Positions 1 to 5,120 are shown, counted from the stretch's first letter. The stretch is 5,482 nucleotides of DNA from Methanosarcinales archaeon (GCA_030666765.1 DAOUXE010000101.1:1-5482), one strand, 5' to 3'. The notes: generated from the letters alone by a model not told the origin. Numbers and translations: made by a program.

Positions 1-2
1 CA

Positions 3-221
3 AAAAGTGGATTGACTTGTTTCAACAACTTTTTATCGACATTAGATGAGCGGATGTGTGAGATTGTAAACTACTTTATAAGTAGGCAAACTAGCGGATT
101 CGTAGAAGGGTTGAATAACAAGATTAAGGTGATTAAACGTCGCTGTTATGGAGTTTTTAATGTTAAACATCTATTTCAGCGTATACATCTTGATATAGAA
201 GGGTACTCCTTATTTACTTGA
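3..221 (+). CDS. ISL3-family transposase, C-terminal fragment (partial at window edge)
   Basis: The frame is open from the first bases to a TGA at 219-221, so this is the last 72 codons of a gene that begins outside the window. The segment reading SGFVEGLNNKIKVIKRRCYG followed by VFNVKHLFQRIHLDI matches the conserved end of ISL3-family DDE transposases. In that family the Glu of the VEGLNNKIK motif (codon 105-107) is the third catalytic acid, and the following Lys/Arg-rich stretch and YG are highly conserved. The protein would cut and join the ends of its own element. A TTG at 12 could be called a start, but the family is several hundred residues long, so it is internal. No stop or frameshift is seen here, so the visible part could belong to an intact gene. 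The right end of the element follows within 41 bp of the stop. Confidence 0.9.
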   Translation, partial: KSGLTCFNNFLSTLDERMCEIVNYFISRQTSGFVEGLNNKIKVIKRRCYGVFNVKHLFQRIHLDIEGYSLFT

Positions 222-241
222 TTTATCATGGAGATCAATTT

Positions 242-262
242 CACGGGAATTACAAAAGAGCC
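242..262 (+). repeat. right terminal inverted repeat of the ISL3-like element
   Basis: This is a 21-bp terminal segment whose complement starts GGCTCTTTTGTAATT. The matching left repeat is not in the window. The call rests on resemblance to ISL3 ends and on the sharp junction at 262/263. Confidence 0.6.
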
Positions 263-321
263 AAGTTATCTAGTAATGCTCCACATCCATGACACTTATA
301 CAATTCGCTTATTCGCGCCAT
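263..321 (-). pseudogene. 5' end of a zinc-ribbon-like reading frame, cut by the IS
   Basis: On the minus strand an ATG at 321 opens a frame reading MARISELYKCHGCGALLDN. The IS junction at 263/262 interrupts it. Copy 2 has the equivalent ATG at 4277 with MVRISELCECRGCGAPSDN. The CxxC spacing (KCHGC / ECRGC) and the MxRISEL start are kept, and some differences are synonymous (CGA/CGG, GGA/GGG, GCA/GCC). The Cys pair resembles half of a zinc ribbon, as in the N-termini of some transposases and small archaeal proteins. I do not recognise the family. It is probably the start of a gene carried by the dispersed element. Confidence 0.4.
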
Positions 322-406
322 TCACGATCCATTTTGCCAATTTTATCACGGGTGGATAGACGGGTGGATGATACGAATTTTAACAGGTTATTTTCTGGCA
401 AGCCCT
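263..406 (-). repeat. dispersed element copy 1, interrupted by the ISL3-like IS
   Basis: By hand alignment about 121 of 144 positions (84%) match 4219-4363, with one single-base gap. Identity is highest towards the right end, including a perfect 33-bp match (362-394 with 4319-4351). Similarity starts abruptly at 263, next to the IS end, and stops at 406, where the ATPase relic begins. The first eight bases, AAGTTATC (263-270), are shared with copy 2 and would be the 8-bp target duplication of the IS if another copy lies left of it. The outer terminus read on the minus strand starts AGGGCTTGCCAGAAAATAAC. This copy is therefore a partial unit whose other half was separated from it by the IS insertion. 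Confidence 0.8.
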
Positions 407-849
407 AACGAAATATGCTCGCATGTGTTTGAAAAGATTTGCATCGAATTTTTACTGATGAAGAAACCATTAGAGTTCATCAGAATCTGATCATGGTGGT
501 ACCGGGGCTGCGAAATTAATATAGTTGCCCTAAATGATATTATAAAGAAGATATTGTTATGTGAATGTAAATATACAAACAAGATGTTTGATACGGATGT
601 TTATCTGAACTTCGTTGACAAGGCCAGATCTATAAGATGGAGGGTTATGGGGGGAAAGAGATTTATTGCTTGATATCGAGATCAGAATTTACTAAAAGGA
701 TGAAAAAACTAGCTGCAAAGGATAATGTACTGCTCTTTGACCTGAAAGATCTTGAAAAGGAATTTGTTGGCGGCAACAGCGAGGTCTCCAAACCAGACCG
801 TGTTGATCGGTCAGCATATATATCATTAGATACAAACCAACGTCTATGA
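407..849 (+). pseudogene. decayed archaeal ATPase C-terminal domain (DUF234, nuclease-like fold)
   Basis: Joining two frames recovers the C-terminal domain of archaeal ATPases of the ATPase_2/DUF234 type. Frame from about 413: HVFEKICIEFLL, then FIRI, a TGA at 488-490, then SWWYRGCEINIVALN, LLCECKYTNK and FVDKARSIRWR. After a -1 shift near the six-G run (649-654): GKEIYCLISRSEFTKRMKKL and NVLLFDLKDLEKEF. The family pattern is roughly VFEEIC, then IGRWW, EIDIVAL, ECKW, a KA.. helix and LFDLEDL. The TGA replaces the Gly of IGRWW, and the conserved Asp of EID is Asn. The ECK motif is intact. The N-terminal AAA+ ATPase domain is absent and the copy begins at the edge of the dispersed element, so it was truncated as well as mutated. 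The last 24 codons exceed the usual domain end and contain the promoter of the next gene; the stop overlaps that gene as ATGA. A short protein from ATG 637 is possible but unlikely. Confidence 0.8.
815..824 (+). promoter_or_regulatory. TATA-like promoter of the exported protein-permease operon
   Basis: CATATATATC is centred about 26 bp before the ATG at 846, and no Shine-Dalgarno lies between. This spacing places transcription start at or next to the ATG, as in leaderless archaeal mRNAs. The box lies inside the ATPase relic's 3' end. Confidence 0.55.
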
Positions 850-2108
850 ACCGGTTTGCGCTACTTATAATTGTAAGTCTGGCACTCGTGGCAGCTCATG
901 CAGGTGTTGCAGATGCTACAGTCAAAACAAGGACCCACACATACAGCTCATCAACGCCATATCCTACTGATGCTCCTGCGCTCTCTGCAAGCCTATTCCA
1001 GCAGATCCCGTATCCTGCGCAACCTGGAGAGGAGGTTACGCTGCTAATCAAGACAACGAACCATGGGGACGAACCGGCAGAGAATATCATCTGGTATCTG
1101 AATGTTCCGGAACCATTTGAACTGGAAGAGATCGATGAAGAAATCCAGACGCTCCCTGAACTCAGATGCGGCGAGACTGCGAATACTGAGTACCACTTTA
1201 CTGTGGATCCCGACGCAAGGTCTGGCGAGTACACGCTCGAGCTTAATATCACTTATAGCGGGGATTTTGATTCTGACCGTCCTTATCTCACCACGAAGAG
1301 CATGATCGAACTCACGATCAGGGTGATGGGGCATCCCGACCTCGTCCTCCTCGATGCCGACATCCCGGAAGCAGACCTCAAATCTGAGTTTGATGCAAAA
1401 TTCTCGATTAAAAATGTGGGAACCGGGCCTGCAAAGAATGTAAAAGTTTTTTTTGGAAATCAAACTATCATCCTTCCGAAGACGTCTATCTACTACATCG
1501 ACACAGTAACACCTGGTGAGACTGTACTCATCGAGTCCGGTTTCTTCGTCGATACCATCACACCATCCCAGCACCCACTGCCGATCGCGATTTATTACGA
1601 GAACGAGACGCACGGAATGCAGCCAGCGCAACGCTATTCGGTGCTGGTTCCGGTATCGAGCGGAAACACGCTCTTGGTCTATCTCGATTCGCAGGACGAA
1701 CTCACTGATGGCACGGTCGGAGAGATCACCATCGGCGTTGCAAATTGCGGGCTTTCTCAGGCAAAGCACGTCGTGTTGACGATAGCGGATGGGGATCGGT
1801 TCGAACTGATCGACAGCGACACGAGATACATCGGCGACATCGATAACGATGATTACGATACTGTCGATTTCAGGATACTGACTAATTCATCAGACTGCAG
1901 TAATGTGACTCTAGATGTGAATTACGATGATGATTACGGTAATACGTATAGTCTGACGACAGAAATACCGATAAAAGTCTACACTTCCAAAGAGATGAAA
2001 GCGATTACACCAAAGAGTGGGGACTATACAGGGATAATCATCGCAGCACTCGTTCTGCTGCTTGTATACCTCTTTAGAAAACGCATTAAAAGGATCATAT
2101 CCAAATGA
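846..2108 (+). CDS. exported Ig/CARDB-like (COG1361-type) surface protein, C-terminally anchored
   Basis: The 420-residue protein starts with a signal peptide: a hydrophobic stretch at about residues 4-19, with likely cleavage around AHA/GVADA at 19-24. Three beta-rich repeats follow, at about 50-160, 164-270 and 275-380. They carry the CARDB/COG1361-like signatures PGEEVTLLIKTTNHGDEPAE, FSIKNVGTGPAKNVKV and ITIGVANCGLSQAKHVVL, where a strand leads to N.G...A..V. A single C-terminal helix (about 396-411) precedes a basic tail RKRIKRIISK, so the bulk lies outside the cell with the tail inside. N-glycosylation sequons occur at Asn134, 205, 253, 347 and 353, fitting an archaeal surface protein. 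The stop overlaps the permease start as ATGA, implying translational coupling. Proteins of this type are often encoded beside MacB/LolD-like ABC transporter genes; a role as substrate-binding or envelope partner of the permease is inference. The start is supported by the TATA spacing and signal peptide. Confidence 0.85.
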   Translation: MNRFALLIIVSLALVAAHAGVADATVKTRTHTYSSSTPYPTDAPALSASLFQQIPYPAQPGEEVTLLIKTTNHGDEPAENIIWYLNVPEPFELEEIDEEIQTLPELRCGETANTEYHFTVDPDARSGEYTLELNITYSGDFDSDRPYLTTKSMIELTIRVMGHPDLVLLDADIPEADLKSEFDAKFSIKNVGTGPAKNVKVFFGNQTIILPKTSIYYIDTVTPGETVLIESGFFVDTITPSQHPLPIAIYYENETHGMQPAQRYSVLVPVSSGNTLLVYLDSQDELTDGTVGEITIGVANCGLSQAKHVVLTIADGDRFELIDSDTRYIGDIDNDDYDTVDFRILTNSSDCSNVTLDVNYDDDYGNTYSLTTEIPIKVYTSKEMKAITPKSGDYTGIIIAALVLLLVYLFRKRIKRIISK

Positions 2109-3325
2109 AATTCTCGGATTACTTCCGGTTCTGCTATAGGGGATTGGTACAGCGGAAAACCCGGAGTTACCTGACGATCATCGGCATAGTGATCGGGATA
2201 ATGGCTATCGTTGGATTGATCTCGATAGGAGTCGGGATGCAGGTCTATATGGACGAGCAGATCGGGAAGATGGGCGTCAACAAGATTATAATCATGCCGG
2301 TGCCGCCGGGCGGCGCGTTAGGTGGTCCGGCTTCCGCATCGACGTACTTCACTGACCGGGATGTGAGGGCTGTCGAGAATGTGCGGGGGGTCGATGCGAA
2401 CTGTTACATGGTCTACCGTACCTCGCTTATAACCTACAAGGATATCGATGCCACTGCGTCGGTTGTCGGCATGGTGCCCTCGATAGCAGAGGACGCGTAT
2501 TTCGATGTCCAGGGATATGAACTCGAATCAGGAAGGAATCTGGAGGATAAGGATACCCATAAGATAACGATTGGTTACTGGACTGCACATAAAACTTTTA
2601 AAGTCGGTGATACCTACAAAGAGGTCAAGATAGGCGATAAGATCGAGATCAAGGATCAGGGGTTCAAGGTAGTTGGGATCATGGAGGAGATCGGGAACCG
2701 GGATGATGACATGACTATCGTTATGAGCATCGATGATGCAGAGCGACTTTTCGACGTGAGCAATGAATACGACTTCTTCTTCGCGAAGATAAAGGAAGGA
2801 GCCGATCCTGAAGATGTTGCAGATCGTATCAGTGATCGACTTGAAGATGAGCATGATGAGGAGGATTTCACGGTCATGACCGCAGCACAACTCTCAGAGA
2901 CCGTTGGTGGAATACTTTCAGCGGTATCCGCCGTTCTGATAGGGATTGGAGCAATTTCGCTTCTTGTAGGCGGTGTTGGGATCATGAATACGATGTACAC
3001 TTCAGTCGTGGAGAGGACAAGGGAGATCGGGATATACAAAGCACTTGGAGCAGAGAACAATACGATATTGATGCTTTTTTTGGTAGAATCCGGTCTGATT
3101 GGAGTAATTGGGGGTTTGATTGGGATCATACTCGGTTTCGGGATGGCAATCATGGTGGAGATTATCGGAAAGGAGATGGGGGTTGGTCTCTTACATGCAT
3201 GGATCTCGTGGGAGCTTACCGCGTTCGCGCTCCTCTTCTCGTTCTCGATCGGGGTTCTCGCCGGATTCCTGCCATCCCGGTCCGCATCGCAGATGGATCC
3301 GGTGGACGCGCTGCGGCATGAGTGA
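2105..3325 (+). CDS. MacB/FtsX-family ABC transporter permease
   Basis: The 406-residue protein has the full MacB_PCD-FtsX layout. A basic N-terminus (RGLVQRKTRSYLTIIGIVIG) leads into the first membrane helix at about 22-45. A large extracytoplasmic domain spans about 46-265, and three further helices lie at about 268-293, 321-352 and 369-389. Hallmarks are GGVGIMNTMYTSVVERTREI followed by GIYKALGA after helix two, which in this family is the cytoplasmic loop contacting the ATPase, and the C-terminal PSRSASQMDPVDALRHE. Such permeases do not always transport across the membrane; many use ATP hydrolysis for mechanotransmission or export of peptides, lipids or lipoproteins. The start overlaps the upstream stop by ATGA, with a weak AAAAGGAT motif ahead of it. 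No LolD/MacB-type ATPase follows; the next 400 bp are non-coding. The ATPase may lie elsewhere. The substrate is unknown. Confidence 0.93.
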   Translation: MKFSDYFRFCYRGLVQRKTRSYLTIIGIVIGIMAIVGLISIGVGMQVYMDEQIGKMGVNKIIIMPVPPGGALGGPASASTYFTDRDVRAVENVRGVDANCYMVYRTSLITYKDIDATASVVGMVPSIAEDAYFDVQGYELESGRNLEDKDTHKITIGYWTAHKTFKVGDTYKEVKIGDKIEIKDQGFKVVGIMEEIGNRDDDMTIVMSIDDAERLFDVSNEYDFFFAKIKEGADPEDVADRISDRLEDEHDEEDFTVMTAAQLSETVGGILSAVSAVLIGIGAISLLVGGVGIMNTMYTSVVERTREIGIYKALGAENNTILMLFLVESGLIGVIGGLIGIILGFGMAIMVEIIGKEMGVGLLHAWISWELTAFALLFSFSIGVLAGFLPSRSASQMDPVDALRHE

Positions 3326-3421
3326 GGCTTATGGCCCATGTTCTCCAGTATCGCCCCCAAATTCACTGTTTTCATCCCACAAATAACTTCCCATAACGTC
3401 CACGCATCTCGGTTTCCACCA

Positions 3422-3664
3422 GTAGAACACTTTCTCAAATTTTTTAATTGTAGAACAGAATTCAATACCACAACCCTTTTATACTACCTGTTACACATAG
3501 TATAAGTAGAACAGACTACGTATTTACAAACACACCCAAAAAAAGAAGAACTGAAATTTACGACCATGACAAATGTGCAAAAAACATTCTGGAGATGTTT
3601 AACTGCAAATATTTGGGAATGAACAGTCATTTGAAATCAATCGGGGTCAAAATGATGTAGAACA
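3422..3664 (+). repeat. four GTAGAACA motifs
   Basis: GTAGAACA occurs at 3422-3429, 3450-3457, 3506-3513 and 3657-3664; the last three extend to GTAGAACAGA. The second and fourth form a longer pair, 3449-3465 and 3656-3672, matching at 15 of 17 positions. Start-to-start spacings are 28, 56 and 151 bp. A degenerate inverted copy, CTGTTACAC (7 of 9 against the complement of GTAGAACAG), lies at 3488-3496. They could be binding sites for a regulator or relics of short repeats. Confidence 0.55.
3479..3505. promoter_or_regulatory. inverted repeat overlapping a TATA-like box
   Basis: TTATACTA (3479-3486) and TAGTATAA (3498-3505) are perfect 8-bp complements around an 11-bp spacer. The left arm overlaps CCCTTTTATAC, which resembles an archaeal BRE/TATA element on the plus strand. 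Transcription would start near 3505, at the third GTAGAACA motif. An operator-covered promoter is the favoured reading, but no gene clearly served by it is seen. Confidence 0.4.
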
Positions 3665-3686
3665 GATTTGAAAATTGGTGTAGTCC

Positions 3687-3708
3687 ATGAATAGCGTTTT
3701 TTATTCAT
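3687..3708 (+). promoter_or_regulatory. presumed promoter of the cbiG-like gene, inside an inverted repeat
   Basis: TTTTTTAT (3697-3704) is centred about 26 bp before the ATG at 3726, the spacing for a leaderless archaeal transcript. It sits within the inverted repeat ATGAATA (3687-3693) / TATTCAT (3702-3708), which has an 8-nt loop and could act as an operator. Confidence 0.4.
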
Positions 3709-3725
3709 AGTGACGAAGATGGGTT

Positions 3726-4088
3726 ATGGAGGAAATGATCATCGGAATCGGATCAAGGCGCGGCGTTACCAGCGAGGAGGTCTCTGCTGCCATCGAGTCT
3801 GCGCTCTGCGATGCAGGGATCGGGATTGCTGATGTGCGGATATTTGCATCATCACTGCTCAAAGAGAACGAGCCAGGCATCAAGGAGGTGGTAAGGTCGC
3901 TCGGACGCGAGATCGTATTCCTTGACGATGAGACGATTAACGCTTATGAGCCACGGTCTCCGTCCGAGGCTAACAGGTTTGGTCTTGTTGGCGTGGCAGA
4001 GCCGTCTGCACTTGCGCTCTCTGGCAAAAAGGAGCTGGTGCTTGAGAAGAGAAAGTATGGTAAGGTCACAATCGCGATTGCACGGTGA
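3726..4088 (+). CDS. cbiG: CbiG C-terminal domain protein (cobalamin biosynthesis), stand-alone
   Basis: The 120 residues match the C-terminal domain of CbiG. The start is MIIGIGSRRGVTSEEVSAAI (the family has IGIGtRkGv), with FASSLLKENEPGIKE in the middle and VGVAEPSALALSG and KRKYGKVTIAIAR at the end. CbiG (cobalt-precorrin-5A hydrolase) opens the ring lactone and releases acetaldehyde in the anaerobic corrin pathway. Full-length CbiG also has N-terminal and central domains and is roughly 300 or more residues long; here only the C-terminal domain is encoded, with no remnant of the others upstream. Archaea may encode the domains separately, so the missing part may be elsewhere. No other cob/cbi gene is in the window. 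ATG 3726 fits the TATA-like box 26 bp upstream; ATG 3735 gives a start closer to homologues (MIIGIG) and is an alternative. Confidence 0.85.
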   Translation: MEEMIIGIGSRRGVTSEEVSAAIESALCDAGIGIADVRIFASSLLKENEPGIKEVVRSLGREIVFLDDETINAYEPRSPSEANRFGLVGVAEPSALALSGKKELVLEKRKYGKVTIAIAR

Positions 4089-4119
4089 ACTATCCGCGAT
4101 ATAGGGCTATCGCTCCACC

Positions 4120-4159
4120 AGAGGGTTGGCAAACCTCTTGCTGAGACTTTTTATTTTTT
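4120..4159 (+). terminator. possible terminator after the cbiG-like gene
   Basis: AGAGG (4120-4124) can pair with CCTCT (4134-4138), and T-rich sequence (4148-4159) follows; archaeal termination favours T tracts. The same bases overlap the proposed left end of dispersed element copy 2, so the hairpin may instead be part of that element. Confidence 0.35.
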
Positions 4160-4363
4160 CCGAGTGGGCTCTGATTTTTATATGCTAATATTAACACAAT
4201 TTTGGGTAAGTACTAACAAAGTTATCTGATGGGGCCCCACATCCACGACATTCGCACAATTCGCTTATCCGTACCATTCAAGATCCTCTTTTTCCGATTT
4301 TATCACGGATGGATAGATGGGTGGATGATACGAATTTTAACAGGTTATTTTATGGCAAACCCT
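4122..4363 (-). mobile_element. dispersed element copy 2, MITE-like, about 242 bp
   Basis: The right part (4219-4363) is about 84% identical to copy 1 (263-406). Read from the right end on the minus strand the element begins AGGGTTTGCC; at 4122 on the plus strand AGGGTTGGC is an inverted match at 8 of 9 bases. CAG stands directly outside each proposed end (4119-4121 and 4364-4366), as a 3-bp target duplication would. The right end is firm because copy 1 stops at the same base. The left end is a proposal from the short inverted repeat only. The element holds a 28-codon minus-strand frame and T-rich non-coding sequence, too little for a transposase, so it would be a non-autonomous derivative moved by a related full-length element. 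Confidence 0.5.
4191..4277 (-). pseudogene. 28-codon zinc-ribbon-like frame inside the dispersed element
   Basis: An ATG at 4277 on the minus strand reads MVRISELCECRGCGAPSDN then FVSTYPKLC and stops at TAA (4191-4193). A GAGG motif lies about 10 bp before the ATG. The first 19 residues parallel copy 1 (MARISELYKCHGCGALLDN), conserving MxRISEL, the CxGCGA motif and DN. A single CxxC pair is half a zinc-binding site, so this is more likely the truncated start of a longer gene than a complete protein. Its family is not recognised. Confidence 0.4.
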
Positions 4364-4510
4364 CAGCGGTTTCACCCCCCTATCTTTTTTTGATTCATGG
4401 GCAGTCATACAGGGGCATGTCAGGGCGGGATGGCAGTAGGAGGTATCATTAAGTAGAGAATTCAGATATAGTATGCCATCTGAAATGCATGCCTCTAATA
4501 AATAAGCGGG
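4364..4510. other. intergenic stretch before the PIN gene
   Basis: No gene is seen. A run of seven T at 4385-4391 after a C-rich stretch could terminate transcription. GATATAGTAT (4465-4474) is a weak TATA-like candidate about 42 bp before the PIN start, implying a short leader of roughly 15 nt. None of these is strong. Confidence 0.3.
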
Positions 4511-4984
4511 GTGAATAAAACGAAACAGCGAGCCTATATCGATACTTCGGTCACTGGCGGATGCGAGGACGAAGAATTCCGTAGTTGGTCTATTCAACTA
4601 TTTGAGGAGTTTCGACAAGGATTAAAAACTGCCGTTGTATCCAACCTTACTCGACGAGAGATCGAAGGAGCTCCGGAAAGTGTAAAAAATATATTATTGT
4701 CTATTCCCCTCACTAATATAGAGAATGTTTTTCTCACAGAGGAAGCAGAAAGCCTTGCACAGAATTATATCGATGACAGGGCCGTGGGTGCCAGACACAT
4801 AACAGATGCTCAGCACATAGCAATCGCATCAGTGGAGCGAGTGGATGTGCTGGTTAGCTGGAACTTCCGGCACATTGTGAATATCGATCGTATTCATGCT
4901 TTCAATTCAGTCAATTTAAAGTTAGGCTACCACATGTTGGAGATAAGAAGTCCACGGGAGGTTATCCATGAAAAAGAAGTTTGA
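4511..4984 (+). CDS. PIN-domain protein, probable toxin (VapC-like ribonuclease)
   Basis: The 157-residue protein shows the PIN order of acidic residues: Asp11 in AYIDTSV, Glu50 in SNLTRREIEGAPE, and Asp99 in HITDAQHIAIA. The last motif is VDVLVSWNFRHIVN, where Asn118 stands where many PIN nucleases have Asp. SWNFRHIVN is typical of one PIN subgroup, so the Asn is probably a subgroup trait rather than damage. PIN proteins are metal-dependent RNases, usually toxins. The start is GTG at 4511, because a TAA lies 12 bp upstream in frame and the first motif begins only nine codons in; there is no strong ribosome-binding site. The gene's last 17 bp overlap a small gene, the usual partner arrangement of this subgroup but with the toxin first. 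The target RNA is unknown. Base composition is more AT-rich than the permease operon. Confidence 0.87.
   Translation: MNKTKQRAYIDTSVTGGCEDEEFRSWSIQLFEEFRQGLKTAVVSNLTRREIEGAPESVKNILLSIPLTNIENVFLTEEAESLAQNYIDDRAVGARHITDAQHIAIASVERVDVLVSWNFRHIVNIDRIHAFNSVNLKLGYHMLEIRSPREVIHEKEV
4957..4962 (+). promoter_or_regulatory. Shine-Dalgarno site of the small partner gene
   Basis: GGAGGT stands 5 nt before the ATG at 4968, inside the PIN coding sequence. It is the strongest ribosome-binding site in the window. It fixes the start of the overlapping gene and suggests the partner is translated more strongly than the GTG-initiated PIN gene. Confidence 0.75.
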
Positions 4985-5120
4985 TGCTGTGGAATTTCAG
5001 CGAAAAATTCGTAAAGAGTTGGGTGAAAAGTATTTATCAGATCGCGAAGGATTTCTTTATGAGCTAGAAGAAAAATATGGTGTGTTTCAAAAACAGAAGG
5101 TTGACACGCACGTCGAATAA
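4968..5120 (+). CDS. small partner protein of the PIN gene, probable antitoxin
   Basis: The 50-codon frame begins MKKKFDAVEFQRKIRKELGE and continues with KYLSDREGFLYELEEKYGVF to a TAA at 5118-5120. It is highly charged and probably helical. It resembles the short proteins starting M-K-K-F-D-A-V and containing R-K-I-R..L that accompany PIN genes in archaea and cyanobacteria, where they are taken to be antitoxins. It overlaps the PIN gene by 17 bp in another frame and has a near-ideal GGAGGT site, so the two are co-transcribed. I see no ribbon-helix-helix or AbrB DNA-binding motif, so autoregulation by this protein is not evident. The antitoxin role is inferred from position and resemblance. 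Confidence 0.75.
   Translation: MKKKFDAVEFQRKIRKELGEKYLSDREGFLYELEEKYGVFQKQKVDTHVE

Larger units (their letters stand above)
1..262 (+). mobile_element. 3' end of an ISL3-family insertion sequence
   Basis: This covers the transposase tail plus a 41-bp non-coding right end. The proposed last base is 262, where the sequence ends AAAAGAGCC. Its reverse complement begins GGCTCTTTTGTAATTCCCGT, which looks like the GGCTCTT-type termini of ISL3 elements. The boundary has independent support: similarity to a second repeat copy at 4219 begins exactly at base 263. The left end lies outside the window, so completeness and activity cannot be judged. Confidence 0.75.
3326..3725. other. 400-bp intergenic region with repeated motifs, no convincing gene
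   Basis: The region is AT-rich and has no reading frame with family resemblance. The longest plausible start, ATG at 3566, gives only 18 codons. It holds a T-rich run at 3440-3445 that could end the permease transcript, four GTAGAACA motifs, an inverted repeat over a TATA-like box (3479-3505), and the presumed cbiG promoter near its right end. A small non-coding RNA starting near 3505 is possible but has no further support. Confidence 0.6.

Noticed and set aside
388..582. 64-codon minus-strand frame over the ATPase relic
   Set aside because: The opposite strand explains these bases as DUF234 remnants. The minus-strand translation has no family features.
637..849. Independent 70-residue hypothetical gene
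   Set aside because: The codons before the ATG in the neighbouring frame continue the same domain. This is therefore the tail of the frameshifted relic rather than a gene with its own start.
1044..1769. 241-codon minus-strand open frame
   Set aside because: It lies wholly inside the surface-protein gene. It has no recognisable motif, and the plus-strand protein has a clear signal peptide, repeats and anchor.
1796..1815. tRNA T-loop-like GGTTCGAAC
   Set aside because: It lies inside the surface-protein coding frame. No acceptor, D or anticodon arms can be folded around it.
2656..3471. 271-codon minus-strand open frame
   Set aside because: It mirrors the permease gene and has a low-complexity Ser/Ile/Pro composition typical of antisense frames. 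The permease frame carries the family motifs.
3566..3622. 18-codon minigene after the TATA-like box in the gap
   Set aside because: It is too short and has no ribosome-binding site or recognisable sequence. The distance from the box would also leave a long leader.
3422..3664. CRISPR-like array from the GTAGAACA motifs
   Set aside because: The repeats are only 8-10 bp, unevenly spaced and without uniform spacers. No cas gene is nearby.
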